Origin: an uncultured Bdellovibrio sp.
GTDB taxonomy: Bacteria > Bdellovibrionota > Bdellovibrionia > Bdellovibrionales > Bdellovibrionaceae
NCBI GenBank assembly: GCA_946482355.1
Contig: CAMLRE010000156.1
Coordinates: forward strand, 1 to 5,784
Reading direction: 5' to 3'
DNA length: 5,784 nt
Under the pieces are notes generated by a model. That model was not told the origin of the DNA. It was given only the letters and a program-made list of their open reading frames with translations, and searched no databases. The number at the start of each line of letters is the position of its first letter. Position 1 is the stretch's first letter. Below are positions 1-5,784 of this stretch, in pieces. Made by a program: the position numbers and the translations under genes.

Positions 1-48
1 GAAGTGATCGAGCGCGCTGCTAAAATTCAAAAAGATTTAGGTTTATAA
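1..48 (+). CDS. 3' end of an unidentified protein-coding gene (partial)
   Basis: Reading from base 1, 15 codons are open and end in TAA at 46-48. The translated tail is EVIERAAKIQKDLGL, a helical, charged C-terminus. The gene begins outside the window, so its length, start and function cannot be judged, and the tail is too short to recognise a family. That it is a real gene end is supported by the strong plus-strand hairpin and T-run about 50 bases downstream, and by the convergent arrangement with the next gene. A chance open frame of this length is possible, so confidence is moderate. Confidence 0.6.
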   Translation, partial: EVIERAAKIQKDLGL

Positions 49-99
49 TTTAGAAATTCAACTAAGACATTCAAGTAAACTTACGAATTCTTATTTGAG

Positions 100-133
100 A
101 AAAAGGCTGGTGATGAAGGCCAGCCTTTTTATT
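100..133. terminator. Bidirectional intrinsic terminator between convergent genes
   Basis: An 11-bp perfect stem pairs AAAAAGGCTGG (100-110) with CCAGCCTTTTT (120-130) around a 9-base loop, TGATGAAGG. On the plus strand the right arm ends in five Ts followed by ATTTT, which suits termination of the gene ending at 48. On the minus strand the arm complementary to the A-run also gives five Ts, and the stem starts only three bases past the stop codon of the VWA gene. The hairpin therefore probably serves both convergent genes. Confidence 0.88.
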
Positions 134-1771
134 TTAAAACATCACGGCAATAATTTTATCACCTTTACGCAATTGCGAATTAATTTTTAGCTTACCTTCA
201 TGAATCACATATTGATCTGAAGAAAGCGATTCACGGGATTGCCCACCACTGCGAATAACAACGACATCACGAAGACTTGCCCCTGCCGGCACGACTAACG
301 AAAACTCCTGCTCTACAAAAGAAACGGCCGCAGCAATTTTATCAAAAGCTTGCGTATAACCATCATCGTCTTTGCAAAGCGAATAAGTTTTAACTTCGCC
401 AGGATTTAGCTTTTGTAAGTTTTCAAAAGTATCGCCATAAGAGTTACCGCTTTTTAATTCACAGCTTTGACCACGTTTGTTCATCAACACGGCCATAAAG
501 TAATTACTGCGTAACTGGGTTTTACTCATATCTGAAAGAAAACTTTCAGCTAAATTCATAGACTTAGTAAAAAAGCGTGATTCTCTGACAGTCCTTGTAA
601 TAATTCGTTTAGGCGCTTCCATTTGACAAGGTTGCGTTTCAGAAACACCGGTCATTGAGCCGGCTAAGTAGCTCATAATATTTGAAGCCGATTTAAAAGG
701 CTGTTTGCAATAATCAATGCCCTTAAGGTCATCTTCAGAAATGTAATATTTCTGATGCGTTTCAACGTATTTACAACTTAATAACTCTGCGTCTTTAAAA
801 AAGTAGCTCACTCCAAATAAAGATCTTGTTGAATTTGGATAACTAGCGACGATATTTTTAACTTCATTAAGTTCAGTGCTGCTACAATCTTTTCCCACTA
901 ACTCAGAAGGATTAGCTGTACGACGAATATTTTTTAATAACGGCGGAAATGTACGCTCTGCTAATGTGCTTTCAGCGCCGTCACGATACACCAGTCCTTT
1001 AAACTGGTAAAGAAGGCTCACTTGCTTATACGGTACAGCCGACGAAAGATCATAATTATTAACGATTTCTTTATTACAGTGATTGATACCCTGATAATTA
1101 TCTTCATCCGTTAAAACGAAGAAGACTACTTTTTCATTTTCATTTGTTTTTTTGTAAGCGTTTGAAGCCCATTGAATCACACTACAAAGCCCCGACTCAT
1201 TATCACTGCCCTCAACGCCCATAGCACGTACAGTTTTTTTAATATTGTCGACAGTGGCTTTTCTTACATCTACCGCATCGACGGGATTTAGAATGAAAGC
1301 CGTAGGGTTTGGTGCATAACTAGAGCGATAAATCGCCTGCGTGTCATTTGCCGCAATAGCTTTTTCATCAGTCACATAAACTTCTTTACCGGTTTTTAAG
1401 CTTCCGTAACTGCGACCTAACACTGAAGTGGTATAGCTTGAAGTCGATAAAATTCGCACAGCCACTTTTTTATTGGCCATTGAAGCTAGTAAATTATCAA
1501 TACGTGAAATCAACTCTTCTTGCGATTGTTTCATTGTGTGTGAATTATCAATAACCAACACTAATTGTGTTGAGGGATACTCCACTGATTCTTCAGCGTT
1601 AAATTCAGCTACTTTTGCATCTGCAGGTAATTCACCGTCAAGATAAGCAGCCATCTTATCTACGGCAAACTGTGTTTGTTGACGGGCACAGTTCTGAAAA
1701 CAAAACGACAGCACTGGTGCCGCGATAACTGCTAAAACCAACATGCGTAATCTTTTTTGTTTCATTTTCAT
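134..1771 (-). CDS. Exported VWA-domain protein, probable lipoprotein
   Basis: This 545-residue protein was not recognised as a named gene. Residues 1-28 form a signal sequence: a basic start (MKMKQKRLR), a hydrophobic core, then cysteines at 24 (LSFC) and 28 (FQNC). Neither cysteine sits in a textbook lipobox, but FQNC resembles a motif I recall from Bdellovibrio lipoproteins, so surface or periplasmic anchoring is likely. A VWA domain spans about residues 67-260. Its metal-site motif is D75-x-S77-x-T79 (VIDNSHTM), with a GSDNESGL segment near 188-195 and a VLTDED strand end at 219-224 supplying the later Asp. VWA domains bind partners through a metal ion; the partner here is unknown. Eight further cysteines (196, 232, 296, 333, 355, 382, 437, 466) suggest disulfides and an oxidising location. 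The last ~60 residues look beta-rich. The ATG at 1769-1771 was chosen because GGGGGA lies three bases upstream; an in-frame ATG two codons later is possible. The gene ends three bases before a terminator. Confidence 0.9.
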   Translation of the reverse strand: MKMKQKRLRMLVLAVIAAPVLSFCFQNCARQQTQFAVDKMAAYLDGELPADAKVAEFNAEESVEYPSTQLVLVIDNSHTMKQSQEELISRIDNLLASMANKKVAVRILSTSSYTTSVLGRSYGSLKTGKEVYVTDEKAIAANDTQAIYRSSYAPNPTAFILNPVDAVDVRKATVDNIKKTVRAMGVEGSDNESGLCSVIQWASNAYKKTNENEKVVFFVLTDEDNYQGINHCNKEIVNNYDLSSAVPYKQVSLLYQFKGLVYRDGAESTLAERTFPPLLKNIRRTANPSELVGKDCSSTELNEVKNIVASYPNSTRSLFGVSYFFKDAELLSCKYVETHQKYYISEDDLKGIDYCKQPFKSASNIMSYLAGSMTGVSETQPCQMEAPKRIITRTVRESRFFTKSMNLAESFLSDMSKTQLRSNYFMAVLMNKRGQSCELKSGNSYGDTFENLQKLNPGEVKTYSLCKDDDGYTQAFDKIAAAVSFVEQEFSLVVPAGASLRDVVVIRSGGQSRESLSSDQYVIHEGKLKINSQLRKGDKIIAVMF

Positions 1772-1774
1772 ATA

Positions 1775-1780
1775 TCCCCC
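1775..1780 (-). promoter_or_regulatory. Ribosome binding site of the VWA gene (GGGGGA)
   Basis: On the minus strand GGGGGA is followed by TAT and then the ATG ending at 1771. GGGGG can pair with the CCUCC anti-Shine-Dalgarno core of 16S rRNA with one G-U wobble. It favours the ATG at 1769-1771 over the one at 1763-1765. The same GGGGGA-NNN-ATG layout precedes the protease gene. Confidence 0.65.
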
Positions 1781-1781
1781 A

Positions 1782-1989
1782 CGACCCTAACTTGTATAAA
1801 GCAAAGCTATAGCCAACCCCAGAGACATCGCTATTTGTTTTTAAGGGAATGAATTTTTAAAAAGATGGCTACGAAAAAAGTGGAGCACTCTTTTATTGGC
1901 GTCTATGCATTGAATATCATTATGCTAAATGAAAAAGAGAAAACCAATTAGACGATGAACAGAAGTTAACCGACCCAATTTGAGACAAT
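1782..1989. other. Spacer between VWA gene leader and protease terminator
   Basis: Apart from the -10 candidate near 1793-1798 this AT-rich stretch holds no convincing gene. The longest item noticed is a 28-codon plus-strand frame at 1865-1951 without a Shine-Dalgarno site. A symmetric TTTTTAAAAA run lies at 1854-1863. It may contain upstream regulatory DNA for the VWA gene, but no specific site can be supported. Confidence 0.5.
1793..1798 (-). promoter_or_regulatory. Possible -10 element of the VWA gene
   Basis: TATACA on the minus strand matches four of six positions of the sigma-70 -10 consensus and lies about 20 bases upstream of the start codon, giving a short leader. No convincing -35 hexamer is found 16-18 bases upstream. 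The call rests on position and on the terminator at 1990-2017, which implies this gene needs its own promoter. A second, weaker candidate is TATAGC at 1806-1811. Confidence 0.3.
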
Positions 1990-2017
1990 AAAAAAGCCAG
2001 GCTCATCACCTGGCTTT
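1990..2017 (-). terminator. Intrinsic terminator of the S8 protease gene
   Basis: Read on the minus strand, a 9-bp perfect stem AAAGCCAGG / CCTGGCTTT (arms at 2009-2017 and 1993-2001) closes a 7-base loop, TGATGAG, and continues into six Ts (complement of 1990-1995). It lies 25 bases past the protease stop codon at 2043-2045. The plus-strand orientation also has a short T-run, but no plus-strand gene ends here. It argues against simple co-transcription of the protease and VWA genes. Confidence 0.88.
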
Positions 2018-2042
2018 CTAGTTTTTAGATTAGTTCAATGAA

Positions 2043-5000
2043 CTATGGAACTTTGAATTCTGGTTTAAGAATTAAAGCTTGTAAGTCATTTAAAGCATCT
2101 GAGAAAGACACTTTATTTTGCGGCAACAACACTAGAAGTGATTGTTTACCAAGACCTTTAGTTAACTCAACAGTAGAAGTACTACCAGCGTTAACCACTT
2201 GCGCTTCTCCTAAGCCTAAGAACGCTTGGTCTTCAGCTTTCATAGATACAGAGAATGATTTTTCATTCGCTAAATTATCATCCATTTGAACTGAAGCTTG
2301 TTCGTTGTGAGTTGCTACAACTTTGAAGTTTAATTGATTTTTATTATCTAATTTTAACTGACTGATACGCGCTTGTACCACAACCACCGTTGAGTTGTTG
2401 TAAACAGTTAAATCATTCTGATCAACTAAAGCCTCAGTGTACTTCTCTTGATCTTTTAACGCTTGTAAAGCGGCTGCATCGTTTTTCACAGCTTCAATTT
2501 TAGCTTCGAAAGCTTTTCTGATTTCACGTGCTTTAGTTGCATCAATTAATGTCGAAGCGAATATTTCAGCTGTTTCACCAGGAATTGATTTCGTGTTTGC
2601 ACCTAAAATTTCTTGATCAACTAAGCCGTCTTTATCAGAATCAACTAAAATAGAAACATCACATGAATTCCAAGTTGTCATTGGTTTATAAACCTTAACG
2701 CCGAATTCTACGAATTGCTCTTTACCAGCATCAGTTTCTTTTTCAACGATTCTGTATCCCACTGCTTGCAAGTCACAATCAGCGTTCATGAAAGAAGGAG
2801 CTAATGGTTTACGCTCATCTTTAGCTACTAAGTTAAATAACTGTGCTTCACCAGCATTTGCTGATTCATTTTTAAGAGTTAATTCAGCCGCCGAACCTTC
2901 AGCATCATTAACCGAAGATAAAACTGTTAAACCTTTAGAAGTAATAGCTGATAATTTGTGAGCCACAGCTAAAACCGGAATACGGTAAATTTCTTCGCCA
3001 TGTTCTTTAACTAAAACCCAACCATCCATTTCACGTACATACGCATCTTTCATTTTTGTTGCGTCTAAAGTAAATGATAATTTCACAGCTGTTGTCTCGT
3101 TAGCTTTTAACGTAATGGCTTGAGTATTATTTAACTGAACAAACTCATTACCTTCAAATTCGATAGATACAGACAGGTCTATATCTTTAAGGTTCCGTAA
3201 ATTGATAACTGATTTAATAACCTTTTTAGTTTCAATATTGATTTCACCGAAAGAAACAGAAGGTTCTTCAGCTACTAATTTTGACAATGCTGCCTTCAAA
3301 GCTTGGATACGTCCCGCGCCTTGACGAGTTACTGGGTAACGACCTTCTTGATCACCGATCGTTTTTGAAGTTCCCATCACAATGTGTTTTAACTCTAATG
3401 CTGTTAGATCGGTATCAATAGATTTATAAGCTTGCTTAATAAGAGCTAACACACCGGCCATGTGAGGAGCAGCCATTGATGTACCAGACATTCTCACAAT
3501 TTCAGACCCCTTACCCATCGCCGCAGAAATAATATCTGAACCAGGAGCTGAAATTTCTGGTTTTAAGAAACCATCAATTGAGCGCGGCCCTTTTGAACTG
3601 AAATCTGTTAACGTGTCTATTAACTCTGGCTTTGCGAGTTTCTTGTCTGTTTTAAATTGCACTGAAGCATCTTGGCCCGCTACTAAAGCTGCCTTTAACT
3701 TTGTACCAATTTCTTTTGAAACCATGATCGCTGGAATATCAAAGTTATCGGTAGTAGGCATCGCAAAAGGAGCCGTATCTTGATTGTTTGCGATCACAAC
3801 TCCAATGGCACCTGCCGCAGCTGCACGTTTAATTTTATCGTTAAAAGTAATAACTCCACGATCAATTAAAGCTACATTTCCTTTAACTGCAGCCTTTTGA
3901 TCTTCAGTCAATTCAGCATCTGCTCTACCTAGATGCACTAAACTGCCAACAACATCAGATTCAGAAACTGGTTTCGCGGTCGCTGCTTCTAAAGTTTCAA
4001 CTAATACTTCTTCACTTCCTACTTTTAAAAGAGAAGCCGTGAAGTTCCAGTTATGATCACCGTTATCGATAGATGCGGCTACAGATAAAGCTTCCGTCGA
4101 AGTACCTGGGGCACCTACGATATAATCTTTAGCACCAGAGTTACCTGCAGAGATAACGGCTAATGTTCCACCTTTAGTTAAATTTTTAACGGCTTCAGTA
4201 TAAAGAATTTTAGGGTTACCGTAACCTGAACCTAATGAAAGGTTCACGATATCTAATTGGTCACGTAAATCGCCATCACCATTTGGATCGGCAGAATACT
4301 CAAGACCAGCGATAACAACCATATCAGACGTTGAACCTTCAGCACCGAAAACTTTGATGGCATAAAGATCTGCTTCTGGAGCCATGCCGTTATATGAAGT
4401 TACATTATCACCGATACCAGCTATAGTACCCGCTACGTGAGTACCGTGACCACCTTCATCTAGTGGATTTAAATCTGGTTTCGGAATGCGTAGAGTAAAC
4501 TCTGGAGAAGCTGAATCATACTCAGTACCTACTAAGTCAACACCGCCACGGATTTTTTCAGATGGAAAACCTAAAGCTTCTTTAGCTGGGTCAATCGCTT
4601 TGTAAGCTTCTGCTGTACCAACGCCTTTAAACATCGAGTGCGTATAATCGATACCCGTATCGATAACACCGACTTTAATGCCTTTACCTGTAACGTTTGA
4701 TTTATTTAACGCTTCAGCACCAATGAACTTAGACGAATTTCTTTCAGTTAATGTTTTAGTCGCAGTTGATAAAGCATCAGTTTGAAATGTGATCGGACGT
4801 TCAAATGTTCCGATACCTTCCCAAGAAGCAATTGTTCCTACAGCTTTTAATTTTTCTAAAACTTTGATCGGAGCAAGAACTGCCACCGCATTTAGTACAT
4901 AACGGTATTTGTAAAGAACCTGAACTTCAGCATCTAACGCTTTCATATCAGCAATCGCTTTAGTTTGCTCATCGGTAATCTTAGCCGCTTGTTCGTTATC

Positions 5001-5219
5001 AACGATCGTTACGCCTTCATCTTTAATCGAAGTCTCAAGTAAAGATGGAGTTTGTAACTTTACTAAAGCCATCACGTGCGTTTGATTTTGAGCGCGCGTG
5101 CTGATGATCTTTTGCGTGTCTTGCAACAACGGAATCATCTTTGAGTTATTGTTTTGGCTTGGCGTACAAGCTGACAAAATAAGCAGAGACGTTAAAGATA
5201 CGGTGGTAACCAGTTTCAT
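2043..5219 (-). CDS. Lipoprotein S8 subtilase with PA insertion (Vpr/C5a-peptidase-like architecture)
   Basis: This 1058-residue secreted serine protease belongs to peptidase family S8. A signal peptide ends in a good lipobox, L15-S-A-C18, so the precursor should be lipidated at C18; T19 at position +2 fits outer-membrane sorting. Residues about 45-140 resemble an I9-type inhibitory propeptide (YKYRYVLNAVAVL, then LKAVGTIASWEG). The catalytic domain spans about 160-640: D187 in VGVIDTG, H258 in GGHGTHVAG, oxyanion N360 in ISAGNSG and nucleophile S581 in GTSMAAPH. A PA domain (about 420-530; VALIDRG, AAAAGAIGVVIANN, IPAIMVS) is inserted between N360 and S581, as in Vpr, lactocepin and C5a peptidase; there it affects substrate access. 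DPNGDGD at 311-317 is a probable calcium loop. An Fn3-like domain covers about 652-757. The remaining ~300 residues are unrecognised, with a DSDKDGLVD loop (860-868) and the only mature cysteines, C815 and C853. All catalytic residues are present, so it should be active; the substrate is unknown. The ATG is preceded by GGGGGA; the stop is TAG. Confidence 0.96.
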   Translation of the reverse strand: MKLVTTVSLTSLLILSACTPSQNNNSKMIPLLQDTQKIISTRAQNQTHVMALVKLQTPSLLETSIKDEGVTIVDNEQAAKITDEQTKAIADMKALDAEVQVLYKYRYVLNAVAVLAPIKVLEKLKAVGTIASWEGIGTFERPITFQTDALSTATKTLTERNSSKFIGAEALNKSNVTGKGIKVGVIDTGIDYTHSMFKGVGTAEAYKAIDPAKEALGFPSEKIRGGVDLVGTEYDSASPEFTLRIPKPDLNPLDEGGHGTHVAGTIAGIGDNVTSYNGMAPEADLYAIKVFGAEGSTSDMVVIAGLEYSADPNGDGDLRDQLDIVNLSLGSGYGNPKILYTEAVKNLTKGGTLAVISAGNSGAKDYIVGAPGTSTEALSVAASIDNGDHNWNFTASLLKVGSEEVLVETLEAATAKPVSESDVVGSLVHLGRADAELTEDQKAAVKGNVALIDRGVITFNDKIKRAAAAGAIGVVIANNQDTAPFAMPTTDNFDIPAIMVSKEIGTKLKAALVAGQDASVQFKTDKKLAKPELIDTLTDFSSKGPRSIDGFLKPEISAPGSDIISAAMGKGSEIVRMSGTSMAAPHMAGVLALIKQAYKSIDTDLTALELKHIVMGTSKTIGDQEGRYPVTRQGAGRIQALKAALSKLVAEEPSVSFGEINIETKKVIKSVINLRNLKDIDLSVSIEFEGNEFVQLNNTQAITLKANETTAVKLSFTLDATKMKDAYVREMDGWVLVKEHGEEIYRIPVLAVAHKLSAITSKGLTVLSSVNDAEGSAAELTLKNESANAGEAQLFNLVAKDERKPLAPSFMNADCDLQAVGYRIVEKETDAGKEQFVEFGVKVYKPMTTWNSCDVSILVDSDKDGLVDQEILGANTKSIPGETAEIFASTLIDATKAREIRKAFEAKIEAVKNDAAALQALKDQEKYTEALVDQNDLTVYNNSTVVVVQARISQLKLDNKNQLNFKVVATHNEQASVQMDDNLANEKSFSVSMKAEDQAFLGLGEAQVVNAGSTSTVELTKGLGKQSLLVLLPQNKVSFSDALNDLQALILKPEFKVP

Positions 5220-5222
5220 TTT

Positions 5223-5228
5223 TCCCCC
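5223..5228 (-). promoter_or_regulatory. Ribosome binding site of the S8 protease gene (GGGGGA)
   Basis: On the minus strand GGGGGA is followed by AAA and the ATG at 5217-5219. Its sequence and spacing match the site in front of the VWA gene. It fixes the start immediately before the lipoprotein signal peptide MKLVTTVSL. Confidence 0.65.
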
Positions 5229-5237
5229 AAATGAATA

Positions 5238-5265
5238 ATCAGGACTGTATATACAAGATCAGGAC
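5238..5265. promoter_or_regulatory. Direct repeats flanking a palindrome in the protease promoter region
   Basis: Two identical octamers, ATCAGGAC, lie at 5238-5245 and 5258-5265, exactly 20 bases apart start to start. Between them, at 5246-5255, is the perfect 10-bp palindrome TGTATATACA. The minus strand of this palindrome contains TATACA (5246-5251), a -10-like hexamer 26 bases upstream of the protease ATG; no good -35 is visible. Repeats on the same face of the helix beside a -10 element fit a regulator-binding site or a promoter that depends on an activator. This is an inference; the octamer repeat alone could arise by chance. Confidence 0.35.
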
Positions 5266-5281
5266 CAATTTTTCAGAGCCT

Positions 5282-5293
5282 TTTTGGCCAAAA
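5282..5293. repeat. 12-bp perfect palindrome in the divergent spacer
   Basis: TTTTGGCCAAAA reads the same on both strands and lies 62 bases upstream of the protease start, flanked by direct AGCCT pentamers at 5277-5281 and 5293-5297. A two-fold symmetric site between divergent genes could bind a dimeric regulator, but AT-rich palindromes of this length also occur by chance and no family could be assigned. Confidence 0.25.
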
Positions 5294-5383
5294 GCCTAGA
5301 AACCCTTAAAACAGGCAGTTTTCATGGAACGATTACATGTCACATTTGTATTCAGAAAGCTAGCCCTAAAGCTAAACTTCATG

Positions 5384-5411
5384 TTGTTAAGTTAAGACAC
5401 AGCCCTATTAA
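5384..5411 (+). promoter_or_regulatory. Possible sigma-70-like promoter of the rightmost lipoprotein gene
   Basis: TTGTTA (5384-5389) and TATTAA (5406-5411) are separated by 16 bases, each matching four of six consensus positions. Transcription would start near 5418, leaving only about ten bases before the ATG at 5428, which is short. The match is weak in AT-rich sequence, so this is only the best candidate seen. Confidence 0.25.
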
Positions 5412-5427
5412 GCCGATTTAAGGCCAT

Positions 5428-5784
5428 ATGAAGCAATATATGAAAACAACGGTGTCTGTGTGTTTATTGGGTGTTCTTGCCTTAATAGCGGCTTGTACCG
5501 CTAAACCAGTGGTAGGACGCGAACCAAGCTCTACTTATGGTCGCGCAAAATTAGGCGAAGCCTACTTCTTTGAAGTAAGCTCACTAAACCAAGCCGAAGT
5601 TCGCTTAAGAAAATACGATCTTAAAAAAAATGAAGATCTAGTAAGCTTAGAACGTGATCTACAGCAGTTTTTAGTTGAGTTTAAAAACCGCAAAGACGGA
5701 AAAACTCCAGACATCGAGCAGAATGTCGTCGCCCTGGATGTTAAAGTACCTTTCAGCAAATTCAAATTAACTGATGGTAACTTA
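5428..5784 (+). CDS. Lipoprotein of unknown function (5' part, runs off the window)
   Basis: The frame is open for 119 codons from the ATG at 5428 to the right edge with no stop, so the gene is partial. The N-terminus is a clear lipoprotein signal: a short basic start, the core VSVCLLGVLALIAA, and lipobox I20-A21-A22-C23. T24 at +2 fits outer-membrane rather than inner-membrane retention. Residues about 50-95 are rich in charged residues and likely helical (AEVRLRKYDLKKNEDLVSLE), possibly coiled coil; the following part (NVVALDVKVPFSKFKL) looks more beta-like. No family was recognised. AAGG at 5420-5423 supports the start at 5428, but the in-frame ATG at 5440 would also give a good signal peptide (MKTTVSVCLL), so the exact start is uncertain. 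It is divergent from the protease gene across a 208-bp spacer and could share regulation with it. A 67-codon minus-strand frame inside it is a shadow. Confidence 0.85.
   Translation, partial: MKQYMKTTVSVCLLGVLALIAACTAKPVVGREPSSTYGRAKLGEAYFFEVSSLNQAEVRLRKYDLKKNEDLVSLERDLQQFLVEFKNRKDGKTPDIEQNVVALDVKVPFSKFKLTDGNL

Noticed and set aside
1865..1951. A 28-codon plus-strand frame (MATKKVEHSF start) in the spacer
   Set aside because: It has no Shine-Dalgarno site beyond AAAAAG, no promoter, no recognised homology and a length expected by chance in AT-rich DNA.
2038..2289. An 83-codon open frame on the plus strand
   Set aside because: It lies almost wholly antisense to the 3' end of the S8 protease gene, has no ribosome binding site, and its product has no recognisable feature; it starts just after the protease terminator by chance.
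134..5219. The protease and VWA genes as a single operon
   Set aside because: A strong minus-strand intrinsic terminator at 1990-2017 and a 271-bp gap separate them, and the VWA gene has its own leader; read-through cannot be excluded.
2043..5219. A broken or inactive protease
   Set aside because: The reading frame is continuous and the Asp, His, Asn and Ser active-site motifs are all intact, with the PA insertion at the place usual for the family.
5562..5765. A 67-codon open frame on the minus strand
   Set aside because: It is antisense within the partial lipoprotein gene, whose lipoprotein signal makes the plus strand the coding one.
1..5784. CRISPR array, insertion sequence, tRNA or rRNA
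   Set aside because: No regularly spaced repeats, transposase-like frame, terminal inverted repeats or cloverleaf-like segment was seen on either strand.

Overview
The window looks like a chromosomal segment from an AT-rich (roughly 40% GC by eye) Gram-negative bacterium. The best guess is a Bdellovibrio-type predator (Bdellovibrionota). The reasons are three exported proteins in a row with lipoprotein-type signals, one of them carrying an FQNC cysteine motif that I associate from memory with Bdellovibrio lipoproteins, together with a large secreted protease. This assignment is an inference, not a demonstrated match.

Layout. Bases 1-48 are the last 15 codons and stop of an unidentified plus-strand gene. 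A strong hairpin at 100-130 follows it and also lies just behind the stop of the convergent minus-strand gene, so it probably terminates both. Bases 134-1771 (minus) encode a 545-residue exported protein with a von Willebrand factor A (VWA) domain. A 271-bp spacer (1772-2042) holds the leader of that gene and the intrinsic terminator of the next one. Bases 2043-5219 (minus) encode a 1058-residue lipoprotein subtilase (peptidase family S8). It has an intact catalytic Asp/His/Asn/Ser set, an inserted protease-associated (PA) domain, an Fn3-like domain and an unrecognised C-terminal region with a calcium-loop motif. A 208-bp divergent spacer (5220-5427) follows. The start of a third lipoprotein gene (plus, 5428 onward) runs off the right edge.

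How the genes relate. The protease and VWA genes point the same way but are separated by a terminator, so they are more likely two transcription units than one operon. They share a distinctive start region, GGGGGA-NNN-ATG. All three proteins are predicted to reach the cell envelope, which suggests an envelope/secretion neighbourhood. Nothing in the sequence shows that they work together. I see no mobile element, CRISPR array, tRNA or rRNA. The most interesting point is the protease layout: the lipid-anchor cysteine sits in front of a removable propeptide, so self-processing could release the enzyme from the membrane. A direct-repeat/palindrome arrangement over the protease promoter region is the other point worth a look.
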